From Maridesulfovibrio sp050916235 (GTDB lineage Bacteria; Desulfobacterota; Desulfovibrionia; Desulfovibrionales; Desulfovibrionaceae), in the NCBI RefSeq assembly GCF_050916235.1, contig NZ_CP104854.1:3038001-3102000 (forward strand): a stretch of 64,000 nt of DNA, read 5' to 3'. The notes beneath the pieces were generated by a model. That model saw nothing but the letters and a program-made list of their open reading frames with translations. It was not told where the DNA came from and searched no databases. Made by a program: the position numbers and the translations under genes. Numbering within the stretch: position 1 is the first letter of the stretch; each line of letters starts with the position of its first letter. This document shows positions 8,527-16,182 of this stretch, piece by piece.

Positions 8527-8765
8527 TTATTAAAAATTGACTTGTCGTTTTGTAAAAATAAATATAAGTTGATTCCTGCCCAAGTCTCTTACATATTTTC
8601 CGTGACAATGTTAGAAGGGTAAGTCTGTCCGCTGCCGATTATGCCTGACGCAGAGGAAATCCTTCGTGGATGCCGGACGGTGTGAATCTGTTCGGATGTC
8701 GGAAGCCAAGTACGATCATCAGGGCACGGCAGTCCTGCCGGAAGCCTGTATAACGAGAGAGCGAA
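8527..8765 (+). promoter_or_regulatory. Promoter and structured 5' leader of polA
   Basis: The 366-base gap before polA starts AT-rich with a possible promoter (TTGACT near 8527, TAAATA 16 bases on) and then turns GC-rich. In 8626-8765, GTCCG pairs with CGGAC to close two inner hairpins (CTGC/GCAG and ATCC-TTCGT-GGAT). A second look-alike hairpin (AATCTGTTCGGAT) follows, then CGGCA-GTCC-TGCCG. The stretch GGTGTGAATC recalls part of the cobalamin riboswitch core, but I find no B12 box (GCCACTG), so I do not call a riboswitch. This may be a regulatory leader or a separate small RNA. Confidence 0.4.
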
Positions 8766-11429
8766 ATGTCACTTAAGGATAAATTGAATTTGCAGGGAGA
8801 TCCGTTGTATCTTGTCGACGGTTCAGCTTTTTTCTACCGCGGTTTTCATGCTTACCCGGACCTGAAGCGTTCGGATGGTTTTCCCACCAATGCCCTTTAT
8901 ATTGTATTGCGGGTTCTGCTTAAGCTATTCAAGGAAGAAAAACCGAAGTATCTTGCGTTCATGCTTGACGGCAAGGGCAAGAATTTCAGGCATGAGCTGT
9001 ATGACCAGTACAAGGCTCAGCGCCCGCCTATGCCTGATGATCTGCGGGTGCAGATTGAGCCTCTGAAAGAGGCCATGGCCGTTTTCGGTGTTCCCCTGAT
9101 TGTATCTGAAGGAGAGGAGGCTGATGACTGCATAGCCTCGCTGGCCGTGCGCTACAAGTCCGAGCGGCCCGTTATCATCCTCGGTGCGGACAAGGATCTC
9201 AAGCAGTGCCTTGATGAAAACGTGTTTATGTGGGACCCGGCCGGACGGGCGGAAAAGATTACCTCCCTTGCGGATTTCCGTGAGGAGACAGGGCTGGAAC
9301 CGCACCAGTGGGCTGATTTTCAGGCTCTTGTCGGGGACTCCGCCGATAACATTCCGGGGGTTCCTGGCGTAGGCAAGGTTACAGCCACAAAGCTCATGGC
9401 CAAGTATCCTACCCTTGAGGCTCTTCGCGACAACTATGAGAAGCTTCAGCCTGCCATTAAGAAGAAAATGAAGGATGAGCTTGAAAATATTTTTACCTAT
9501 CGGGAATTGACCAGACTCAAGCAGGACAGTTGTGCCAGTCTTGATCTGGGACGTCTTACGGTAAAGCCTGCTGATTCCGGACAGGTGTCATCGTACCTTG
9601 AAACTTATGAATTCCGGTCGCTGGTACGGGATGTACGCAGTATATTCCCAGCTGTGGCCGCGGCTGCACCTGCAGCTTCCGGTTCAGGAAGTGTTTCTGC
9701 TGCTAAATCCAAAAAAGCAAATTCCGGGCTGTTATCCCTGTTCGGCGAGGAGGCTCCTCCGAAGTCTGACCCGGACAGCAGGCTCAGCGTGCGCAAGGTC
9801 TCTATCAATGATCTGCCTGATTTCAGCGGCGGAGAGGTCGGTCTGGTTCGCGAGGGGTCCACATATTTCATCGGTTTTGCCGGAGAGGAATGGATGTGCA
9901 GAACCGGGGCTGCCGAGCTGGTTGAGAAATTGCTGCCGGCAAAGACTCTAGCCGTTGCTGATGTTAAGTCCTTTTTCCGGGCAGACCGGGGCTGGCGCAA
10001 GATAGGTCTATCGCGCTGGTTCGATTTGAGTCTTGCTTCCTATCTGTTGAATCCGGAAGAACGCAACTACGGCTGGGACCGCTTGCGGTCGATGCTTTTT
10101 GCCGGAGATGAGCTGCCCGATGCCGTAGACGAGGTCCATCCCGATGCACAGGGGATGGCTGCACTGGCCTTGATGCACGTGCTGGCACCAAGGGTGCAGT
10201 CCGCAGGACTTGAGGAACTGATTAAAACCCTTGAGACCCCATTAATTCCGGTTCTTGCTGATATGGAGGATGCCGGTATTACCATCGACCTGAGCTCCTT
10301 TGCCGAGTTCCTTACCGAGGTGAGCCAGCGCGTGGACGAATTAACCGGGATCATTCATGAGCGTGCCGGAGAAGAATTCAATATCCGCTCCAGTCAGCAG
10401 ATGAGTAATGTGCTTTTTGACAAGCTCGGCCTTGTTCCCGGCGGCAAGACTCCAAAAGGAGCCCTTTCCACCTCGAACACCGTGCTTGAAAAGCTGCTCG
10501 GACAGCATGAGATCATAACCGATATTCTTGAATACCGGAAAATGGAGAAGCTGCGTTCCACCTACCTTGAGCCGTTGCCGAAGCTGGTGAACTCTGACGG
10601 ACGCATCCACACCCATTTCAATCAGCTGGCAACAGCCACTGGCCGCCTGTCCAGCTCCGGACCCAACTTGCAGAACATTCCTATCCGCGGAAAGCAGGGC
10701 AAGCGCATGCGTGCCTGTTTTACTGCCGGTAAGGGTCTGCGCCTTGCTGCCGCTGACTATTCTCAGGTTGAATTGCGTGTGCTGGCCCATTTTTCCAGTG
10801 ACCCAACGCTAGTGTCGGCTTTTGAGCATGACGAGGACATCCATTCCCGTACCGCGGCCCTTCTTTTTGATAAGGAGCCTGCTGAGATTACTGCCGATGA
10901 GCGCCGGAATGCGAAGACCATCAACTTCGGCCTGATTTACGGTATGGGACCGCAGAAGCTTTCCCGCGAACTGGGCATCAAGATTAACGAGGCCAAGGAA
11001 TTTATAGCACGATACTTCGAGAAGCTGGGCGTGTTGAGGGACTTTTATGATTCTGTGGTGGAACAGGGCAGGGAGAAGGGCTATGTCACAACCCTTTCCG
11101 GACGCAGACGGCTTCTGCCGGAGCTCCATTCCACCAACCAGCAGGTAGTTTCGCAGGCCCGCAGGCAGGCGATCAATACGGTGATTCAGGGCAGTGCCGC
11201 GGATATAATCAAGATGGCCATGATCAAGGTCGCAGACAATTCCGAGATAAAACATCTGGGTGGACGTCTGATCCTGCAGATTCATGACGAACTTCTCGTA
11301 GAGGGCCCGGAGGGCAACATTGAGGAGATAGGACGGTTGCTGCAGGAAGACATGCAGAGTGTCACCCGGCTGGCAGTCCCGCTTAAGGTTGATCTCGGAC
11401 TGGGCAGAAACTGGGCTCAGGCACACTGA
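8766..11429 (+). CDS. polA: DNA polymerase I
   Basis: An 887-aa family A polymerase. Residues 1-290 are the 5'-3' exonuclease/flap domain (YLVDGSAFFYRGFHA, GEEADDCIAS, GDSADNIPGVPGVGKVTA). Residues 340-500 occupy the 3'-5' exonuclease position. The polymerase part carries motif A DYSQVELRVLAH, motif B RRNAKTINFGLIYGM and motif C QIHDELLVE. The proofreading domain lacks the first D-x-E motif: the expected position reads GEVGLVREGSTYFIG. The third motif is also absent, so proofreading is probably lost, as in Bacillus-type PolA. It fills Okazaki gaps and does repair synthesis. A long leader precedes it and a terminator follows within 6 bases. Confidence 0.97.
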   Translation: MSLKDKLNLQGDPLYLVDGSAFFYRGFHAYPDLKRSDGFPTNALYIVLRVLLKLFKEEKPKYLAFMLDGKGKNFRHELYDQYKAQRPPMPDDLRVQIEPLKEAMAVFGVPLIVSEGEEADDCIASLAVRYKSERPVIILGADKDLKQCLDENVFMWDPAGRAEKITSLADFREETGLEPHQWADFQALVGDSADNIPGVPGVGKVTATKLMAKYPTLEALRDNYEKLQPAIKKKMKDELENIFTYRELTRLKQDSCASLDLGRLTVKPADSGQVSSYLETYEFRSLVRDVRSIFPAVAAAAPAASGSGSVSAAKSKKANSGLLSLFGEEAPPKSDPDSRLSVRKVSINDLPDFSGGEVGLVREGSTYFIGFAGEEWMCRTGAAELVEKLLPAKTLAVADVKSFFRADRGWRKIGLSRWFDLSLASYLLNPEERNYGWDRLRSMLFAGDELPDAVDEVHPDAQGMAALALMHVLAPRVQSAGLEELIKTLETPLIPVLADMEDAGITIDLSSFAEFLTEVSQRVDELTGIIHERAGEEFNIRSSQQMSNVLFDKLGLVPGGKTPKGALSTSNTVLEKLLGQHEIITDILEYRKMEKLRSTYLEPLPKLVNSDGRIHTHFNQLATATGRLSSSGPNLQNIPIRGKQGKRMRACFTAGKGLRLAAADYSQVELRVLAHFSSDPTLVSAFEHDEDIHSRTAALLFDKEPAEITADERRNAKTINFGLIYGMGPQKLSRELGIKINEAKEFIARYFEKLGVLRDFYDSVVEQGREKGYVTTLSGRRRLLPELHSTNQQVVSQARRQAINTVIQGSAADIIKMAMIKVADNSEIKHLGGRLILQIHDELLVEGPEGNIEEIGRLLQEDMQSVTRLAVPLKVDLGLGRNWAQAH

Positions 11430-11434
11430 TTGGG

Positions 11435-11480
11435 AAAACCTCCGGCAATACCGTGAGGTCATGCCGGAGGTTTTGTTTTT
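11435..11480 (+). terminator. polA terminator
   Basis: An inverted repeat, AAAACCTCCGGCA with its exact complement, is separated by 14 bases and followed by TTTTGTTTTT. It begins 6 bases after the polA stop. Confidence 0.88.
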
Positions 11481-11546
11481 AATGCTTGAATGTTGCGGCT
11501 AATGTTTTTAGAATCCGGCAGATTATACGTTTCAAGGAGTGTTGCA

Positions 11547-11849
11547 ATGTCTGATAAGAAATGCGGATGCGGAAGTGAATATGCCAAGGATATGCCCCTG
11601 CCGGAGGTTACCTTTTCCACTTTCATCATGTCTCTCAGCTCTTCAGCCATGGTTCATCTTGGCGAGATAGCTGATCCGTCCACTGGAAAGGTCCAATACT
11701 CCCCGATGCTTGCCAAGCATTCCATTGACGTGCTCGCGCTGCTGAAAGATAAGATTCAGAATGGAATGACCGCAGATGAGGAACGCCTCCTTTGTGATCT
11801 TCTGTGCAACCTGCGCATGAAATATGTGCAGAAGACCAAGCGAAGTTAG
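11547..11849 (+). CDS. DUF1844-family protein
   Basis: A 100-aa cytoplasmic protein with a short Cys-rich head (MSDKKCGCGSEY) followed by the DUF1844 core: PEVTFSTFIMSLSSSAMVHLGE, SPMLAKHSIDVLALLKDKI and EERLLCDLLCNLRMKYV. The function of the family is unknown. The start is ATG 11547 with AAGGAG upstream; the frame extends further upstream but without a ribosome site. It lies alone between the polA terminator and argC. The Cys-Gly-Cys-Gly head might bind metal, which is speculation. Confidence 0.85.
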   Translation: MSDKKCGCGSEYAKDMPLPEVTFSTFIMSLSSSAMVHLGEIADPSTGKVQYSPMLAKHSIDVLALLKDKIQNGMTADEERLLCDLLCNLRMKYVQKTKRS

Positions 11850-12207
11850 CCAGTAAATTTTTCGATCTGGTTTTGTGCAGGGCGTACTGATTGCCTGTAA
11901 CTCCCTGCGCAGGAACCTGCTTGTATTTGTTTTTTGTCTCTGCACATTTTAGTGTCTAGCGAAAGTCAGTGTCCGGCTACCAAAGATGCTGCCCTGTCTC
12001 AGTTTTTCATCTCCGTAAGGTTCGAAGCAAAGCCTCCTCGCAAACGGTTGACGGGTCTTTGGAACACCTTTGGTTTTTTTGCTGGAACGGCTTAACCTGC
12101 TTTCTTTGCGGAGCAAAGGCGGAGCCTTTTTTTCGGCTTCTTCGGGCAAGGGGCTATTTCACATCTCACATGGCGCGTCTGCGCAATAAATTTCAAGGAT
12201 AGATCAA
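11850..12207 (+). other. Gap upstream of argC with competing mini-hairpins
   Basis: No convincing gene is present in these 358 bases. At 12104-12133 two perfect hairpins share the central AAAG: CTTTGC-GGA-GCAAAG and AAAGGC-GGA-GCCTTT. They cannot form together, and the second is followed by a run of seven Ts like an intrinsic terminator. This could be the terminator of the DUF1844 unit or a switch ahead of argC. A 15-base string GTAACTCCCTGCGCA near 11896 also occurs at 5730; I attach no meaning to it. Confidence 0.35.
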
Positions 12208-13260
12208 ATGAGTGCAATACCTGTAGGACTTGTCGGTGTTACCGGTTATACCGGAATGGAGCTTGCCAGAATTCTGAGCAACCACAGCGGAATGAAACTT
12301 GTCCGGGTTACTTCGCGTGCCGAAGCTGGAAAGAAGCTTGCGGCGATCTATCCTTTCCTGAATGGCATGGAACTCGGCAATCTTGAGATTACTGCTCCGG
12401 ATGTGGACGATTTGGAAAAGTCCTGCAAGCTGGTTTTTCTTGCGGTTCCGCACAAGACCGCCATGACCATCGGCGGTGAGCTTCATGACCGCGGCATCAA
12501 GGTTGTGGATCTCAGTGCTGACTTCAGGATCAGAGATCGTGAAACCTACGAGGCATGGTACAAGGTTGATCATAGCCGCGAAGACCTGCTTCGCACGGCT
12601 GTTTACGGTCTGCCCGAATTTTATCGTGACGAGGTCAGGAAAGCCCAACTGGTGGCTAACCCCGGCTGCTATCCTACTTCCGTAATTGTCGGACTTACCC
12701 CGGCTCTGCGGGAAGGACTCATTGAAACGGATGACATCGTGATCGATGCCAAGTCCGGCGCCAGCGGTGCCGGGCGCGGTGCAAACGTGGGAACTTTGTT
12801 CTGCGAAGTTGCTGATTCCTTCCGTGCCTACGGACTGACCACCCACCGTCATACACCGGAAATCGAACAGGAACTCAGCGCAGCTGCGGGCAAGGGTCTT
12901 ACCGTATCATTCAATACTCACCTTCTGCCCATTGACCGCGGTATCCTCTCCACCATCTACACCAAGCTCAAGCCGGGTGTAACTGCTGATGACGTGCGTG
13001 CTGCCTATGATAAGGCCTACGGCAATGAAAAGATGATCCGGGTGCTTCCTGCAGGTCAGCTGCCCGAGACTCGTTGGGTCAGGGGCACCATGTTCTGTGA
13101 CGTTGGGCTTGTTCCCGACCCGAGAACCGGAAGGCTGATTGTTCTTTCCGCCATCGATAACCTCTGCCGTGGGGCATCGGGGCAGGCTGTTGCCAACGCC
13201 AACCTAATGCTTGGATTTGCTGAGGATGAGGGGCTGCGCATGGCTCCGATGATGCCCTGA
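12208..13260 (+). CDS. argC: N-acetyl-gamma-glutamyl-phosphate reductase
   Basis: A 350-aa cytoplasmic enzyme for the third step of arginine synthesis, the NADPH-dependent reduction of N-acetylglutamyl phosphate to the semialdehyde. Seen are the Rossmann start GLVGVTGYTGMELARIL, the catalytic cysteine in ANPGCYPTSV (about residue 155), GASGAGRGA, HRHTPEIEQEL and the terminal DNLCRGASGQAVANANLM. Length and order are typical. ATG follows CAAGGAT. No other arg gene is adjacent. Confidence 0.96.
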   Translation: MSAIPVGLVGVTGYTGMELARILSNHSGMKLVRVTSRAEAGKKLAAIYPFLNGMELGNLEITAPDVDDLEKSCKLVFLAVPHKTAMTIGGELHDRGIKVVDLSADFRIRDRETYEAWYKVDHSREDLLRTAVYGLPEFYRDEVRKAQLVANPGCYPTSVIVGLTPALREGLIETDDIVIDAKSGASGAGRGANVGTLFCEVADSFRAYGLTTHRHTPEIEQELSAAAGKGLTVSFNTHLLPIDRGILSTIYTKLKPGVTADDVRAAYDKAYGNEKMIRVLPAGQLPETRWVRGTMFCDVGLVPDPRTGRLIVLSAIDNLCRGASGQAVANANLMLGFAEDEGLRMAPMMP

Positions 13261-13376
13261 TTGTCTGTTACGCATGAATCCGTTTTGTTCGTTGAAACCG
13301 TTTATCTAATAAGGTAAACTGGTTGCAACTGACAAGCTAACCGTAATTGGTTGTATCGTATTATGGCGGATTTATT

Positions 13377-14639
13377 ATGACTGCTGATTCAGAACTCTTT
13401 CTGGACTCCTTTTTTGTGGCCCGGCAGCCTGTATTTGACTCCGGACATTCAATATGGGGATACGAGTTACTGTTCCGTAATTCGGCTGAAAGCACCAGTG
13501 CAGCAATCGGGAACGAGGACACTGCGACCTCGCAGGTTATTGCTGACGGTTTCGGCCTTATTCAGGAAGATTTGAAAAAGGGCCAGCGGCTGCTGGTTAA
13601 TTTCCCGCGCAATATGCTGCTGGAAAACGCGGCAGACCTGCTCCCGCCGGATGTCTGCGTTGTGGAGATCCTTGAACATGTGGACCCGGAGCCGGATGTC
13701 GTTCAAGCTTTGAAAAAACTTAAAGAAAACGGCTATGTGCTGGCTCTTGATGATTATGTCGGGCAGAAGGGGGTCGAGCCTTTCCTGGAGCTTGCTGACA
13801 TTGTCAAGGTTGAGTGTCTTGGTGCCGGGCGCGAAGAGTTGGCTGACATAGCTTCCTACCTCAAGAAGTACAACGTGACTCTGCTTGCTGAAAAGGTCGA
13901 AGACAATGAAATGTTCGGCTACTGCAAGGAACTGGGCTTTGAGCTTTTTCAGGGATTCTTTTTCAGCCGTCCTGAGATCATACCGGGAAAGAAGATTTCA
14001 TCCAGTAATCTCATTCGCATGCAGCTTCTGAAATCAATCAGCGGTGATGACTTTGATGTGAGCGATCTGGCGCGAGTCATAAATTCCGATGTTTCGATCA
14101 GTTACCGCCTGCTCAGGTTCATGAATTCCCCCTCATTCGGACTGCCGCATACCGTCAAGTCCATCAAACAGGTTATTGCCCTCATCGGGTACAAAAAGCT
14201 GGCCGGGTGGTTGAGAGTAATCATTCTCTCAGACATGTGTTCCGGACCTGCCGGGAATGAGCTTGCCTTCCTTTCCATCAAACGTGCCAAGTTCCTTGAG
14301 CTTTTGGCATTGGAAAATAAAAAAGGCTGTCTGCCTGCCGATTCCATGTTTCTAATGGGGCTCCTTTCCCTGCTGGACGTGCTCATGGGCCGCCCCATGG
14401 AAGAATTGATGAGTGAACTTCCTATCGGAGAAGAGCTTGTCAATGCGCTCACGAAGAAGAGTTCCTGCGGGTTCTGGCTTGATCTTGTAGAAGCCTTTGA
14501 AAGGGCTGACTGGAACGGCCTTGGAAACATAATTGCGCAGAACAGGCTTTCCGCGATGGCTGTGGCTCGCATACATCTGGCGTCCATGCAGTGGGCGAGT
14601 GAAATCCTGTGTATGAATACAACGGATTCTAAAGCCTGA
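13377..14639 (+). CDS. EAL-HDOD signalling protein, EAL degenerate
   Basis: A 420-aa cytoplasmic protein of the YuxH type: an N-terminal EAL-like domain (FFVARQPVFDSGHSIWGYEL, about 1-200) followed by an HDOD domain (SSNLIRMQLLKSISG to the end). The EAL motif reads YELLFR and the usual catalytic DDFGTG is DDYVGQ, so c-di-GMP hydrolysis is unlikely and a ligand-sensing or protein-binding role is more probable. ATG 13377 follows GGCGGA; the frame is open upstream to 13347. It is followed 16 bases later by cheR, suggesting one unit. Confidence 0.88.
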   Translation: MTADSELFLDSFFVARQPVFDSGHSIWGYELLFRNSAESTSAAIGNEDTATSQVIADGFGLIQEDLKKGQRLLVNFPRNMLLENAADLLPPDVCVVEILEHVDPEPDVVQALKKLKENGYVLALDDYVGQKGVEPFLELADIVKVECLGAGREELADIASYLKKYNVTLLAEKVEDNEMFGYCKELGFELFQGFFFSRPEIIPGKKISSSNLIRMQLLKSISGDDFDVSDLARVINSDVSISYRLLRFMNSPSFGLPHTVKSIKQVIALIGYKKLAGWLRVIILSDMCSGPAGNELAFLSIKRAKFLELLALENKKGCLPADSMFLMGLLSLLDVLMGRPMEELMSELPIGEELVNALTKKSSCGFWLDLVEAFERADWNGLGNIIAQNRLSAMAVARIHLASMQWASEILCMNTTDSKA

Positions 14640-14655
14640 CGGTTTCGGAGGGAGA

Positions 14656-15549
14656 ATGCGGATTGGCACTAATGAATTTGATCTCTTGCGCACTCAGATT
14701 TACAAGCTATGCGGCCTGAGGATTCCTGACGGCAAAGAGTATCTGATTGAGCACCGCCTTGCCCCCCTATTGCATGAGAGTGGCTGCAGTTCATGGATGG
14801 AATTTTACGAGCTGCTTTGCAGGCCGAATGTTGCCTTTCGCGACGAAGTCGTATCGGCTATCAGCACTAATGAGACCAGTTTTTTTCGGGACAGCCATCC
14901 CTTTGTTTTTATCCGCGATAACCTTCTTCCCGGATTGGTGCGTGAGCGTAAAGCCGGGCGCAAGATACGTATCTGGTGTGCAGCTTCTTCAACCGGACAG
15001 GAACCTTATTCCCTGTCCATGTTGATTCATGAATTCTGCAGCGGTTTGTCTCGCAGTAATGTTTCACCAACTGATTTTTCCATACTGGCTACTGACATTT
15101 CAGGCAGAGTGCTGGATCAGGCGCAGACGGGTGTTTTTTCCCGTCTTGAGCTGTCCAGAGGACTGCCTTCCGGGTATACCAGATATTTCGAGCGCCATGA
15201 TCGGAACTGGAAAGTCAATGCCGATGTACGTTCCCTTGTCTCATTCAGGAAATTCAACCTGCTCAATTCGTTCGGTCCGTTGGGGAAATTTGATTTTGTA
15301 ATGTGTCGCAATGTGCTGATTTATTTTGACGACCAGACAAAAGTGGATATTGTCCACCGCATCCATGAGCTTTTGCCGGATAAGGGTTACCTCATGCTCG
15401 GAGCTACGGAAACGCTTGCCGGACATACGGACCGGTTCGCAGCTGAGCGTTCCGGGCCGATAATTCTTTACCGCAAGGGTGTTGGAGGGACAACCGGGCT
15501 GAAGCGTTCCGAAGATTCCCTGAAAAACAAAAAAGCCTTTTCCTCATGA
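14656..15549 (+). CDS. cheR: CheR-type chemoreceptor glutamate methyltransferase
   Basis: A 297-aa enzyme with the CheR N-terminal helical domain (to about 75) and the SAM-binding domain. NETSFFRD, IWCAASSTGQEPYSLSM, ATDISGRVLDQA, FVMCRNVLIYFD and YLMLGATETL are all present. It transfers methyl groups from SAM to chemoreceptor glutamates in the cytoplasm. A strong GGAGGGAG precedes ATG 14656. It is paired with the EAL-HDOD gene and has no other che genes beside it, so it is an orphan adaptor enzyme. The end overlaps a terminator serving the converging gene. Confidence 0.94.
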   Translation: MRIGTNEFDLLRTQIYKLCGLRIPDGKEYLIEHRLAPLLHESGCSSWMEFYELLCRPNVAFRDEVVSAISTNETSFFRDSHPFVFIRDNLLPGLVRERKAGRKIRIWCAASSTGQEPYSLSMLIHEFCSGLSRSNVSPTDFSILATDISGRVLDQAQTGVFSRLELSRGLPSGYTRYFERHDRNWKVNADVRSLVSFRKFNLLNSFGPLGKFDFVMCRNVLIYFDDQTKVDIVHRIHELLPDKGYLMLGATETLAGHTDRFAAERSGPIILYRKGVGGTTGLKRSEDSLKNKKAFSS

Positions 15550-15562
15550 TGGGTAAAGGCTT
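15526..15562 (-). terminator. Terminator of the response-regulator gene
   Basis: AAGCCTTT and AAAGGCTT form a hairpin with a 14-base loop. Read on the - strand it ends in TTTTTTGTTTTT. It lies inside the last codons of cheR, so the two converging units overlap at their 3' ends. Confidence 0.7.
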
Positions 15563-15584
15563 CTGAAGACTCTCTAAGTTGCTG

Positions 15585-15962
15585 TTAAATATCGTATTTG
15601 TTTCCGAAAAGCGTCCGTATTTTCTGGATGAACAGGTCCATGTCGGCAACCGGTTTGAGCAGGACATTGTCAGACGATATTCCGTAAGCTCTGACATCCG
15701 GCGGAACCGCGTAGTCTACAGACCCGGTGTGGATGATGAAATCCATATCGGGGTGCAGGGCCTTGAGGTGAATGATCAGGTCATTTCCGTGCATAACCGG
15801 AAGACGCATGTCCACAATGGCGATATCCGCATGGTCTGTTTTCATCAGTTGCAGGGCTTCTTCGGCGCTTCCTACCGATACAACCTCAAGACCTTCGTCT
15901 TCAAGGTAGTCGACAAGATTTTCTCTGACCATCTGTTCATCATCTACAACCAGAATGCGCAT
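15585..15962 (-). CDS. Stand-alone response regulator receiver protein
   Basis: A 125-aa CheY-like receiver with no output domain. The acidic pocket is D7/D8, the phospho-acceptor is D51 in IAIVDMRLP, the switch threonine is in FIIHTGS and the conserved lysine in VLLKPV. ATG 15962 has GGAGA upstream; the frame continues upstream to 16085 but without family similarity. It is flanked by terminators on both sides, so it is a single-gene unit. The partner kinase is unknown; the orphan cheR next door converges on it. Confidence 0.9.
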   Translation of the reverse strand: MRILVVDDEQMVRENLVDYLEDEGLEVVSVGSAEEALQLMKTDHADIAIVDMRLPVMHGNDLIIHLKALHPDMDFIIHTGSVDYAVPPDVRAYGISSDNVLLKPVADMDLFIQKIRTLFGNKYDI

Positions 15963-16128
15963 AAATTCTCCATCGTTAACAGCATAGTCAAATATCGGCC
16001 CCGTTGTGTGCTCTTGGTGCGGCAGACTGCAGGCCAATCCTCGATCCTCGCTGTTAAGCTTACTGGAATGTAATTTTAATGGCAACGAAAATGATTGGAA
16101 CTAGCATTGGACGATCAGTAAGATAGTT

Positions 16129-16170
16129 TAAAAACAAAGGGCCTCCGTTTCCAGAGGCCCTTTGTTTTTA
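16129..16170. terminator. Bidirectional terminator after nrdD
   Basis: AAAAACAAAGGGCCTC and its exact complement flank an 8-base loop, giving T-runs on both strands. It lies 13 bases past the nrdD stop. Confidence 0.9.
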
Positions 16171-16182
16171 AACAGATGCTGC

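Noticed and set aside
8600..8765. Cobalamin riboswitch before polA
   Set aside because: Only the GGTGTGAATC string is reminiscent; no B12 box or typical P-stem order was found, and polA is not a B12-related gene.
5730..11911. Shared 15-mer GTAACTCCCTGCGCA at 5730 and 11896 as a possible attachment site
   Set aside because: No integrase, tRNA or boundary feature accompanies either copy, and a similar string occurs by chance in glgP.
11949..12149. 66-residue basic frame on the - strand before argC
   Set aside because: Lys/Ser-rich composition follows from the T-rich hairpin region; no start signal and no similarity.
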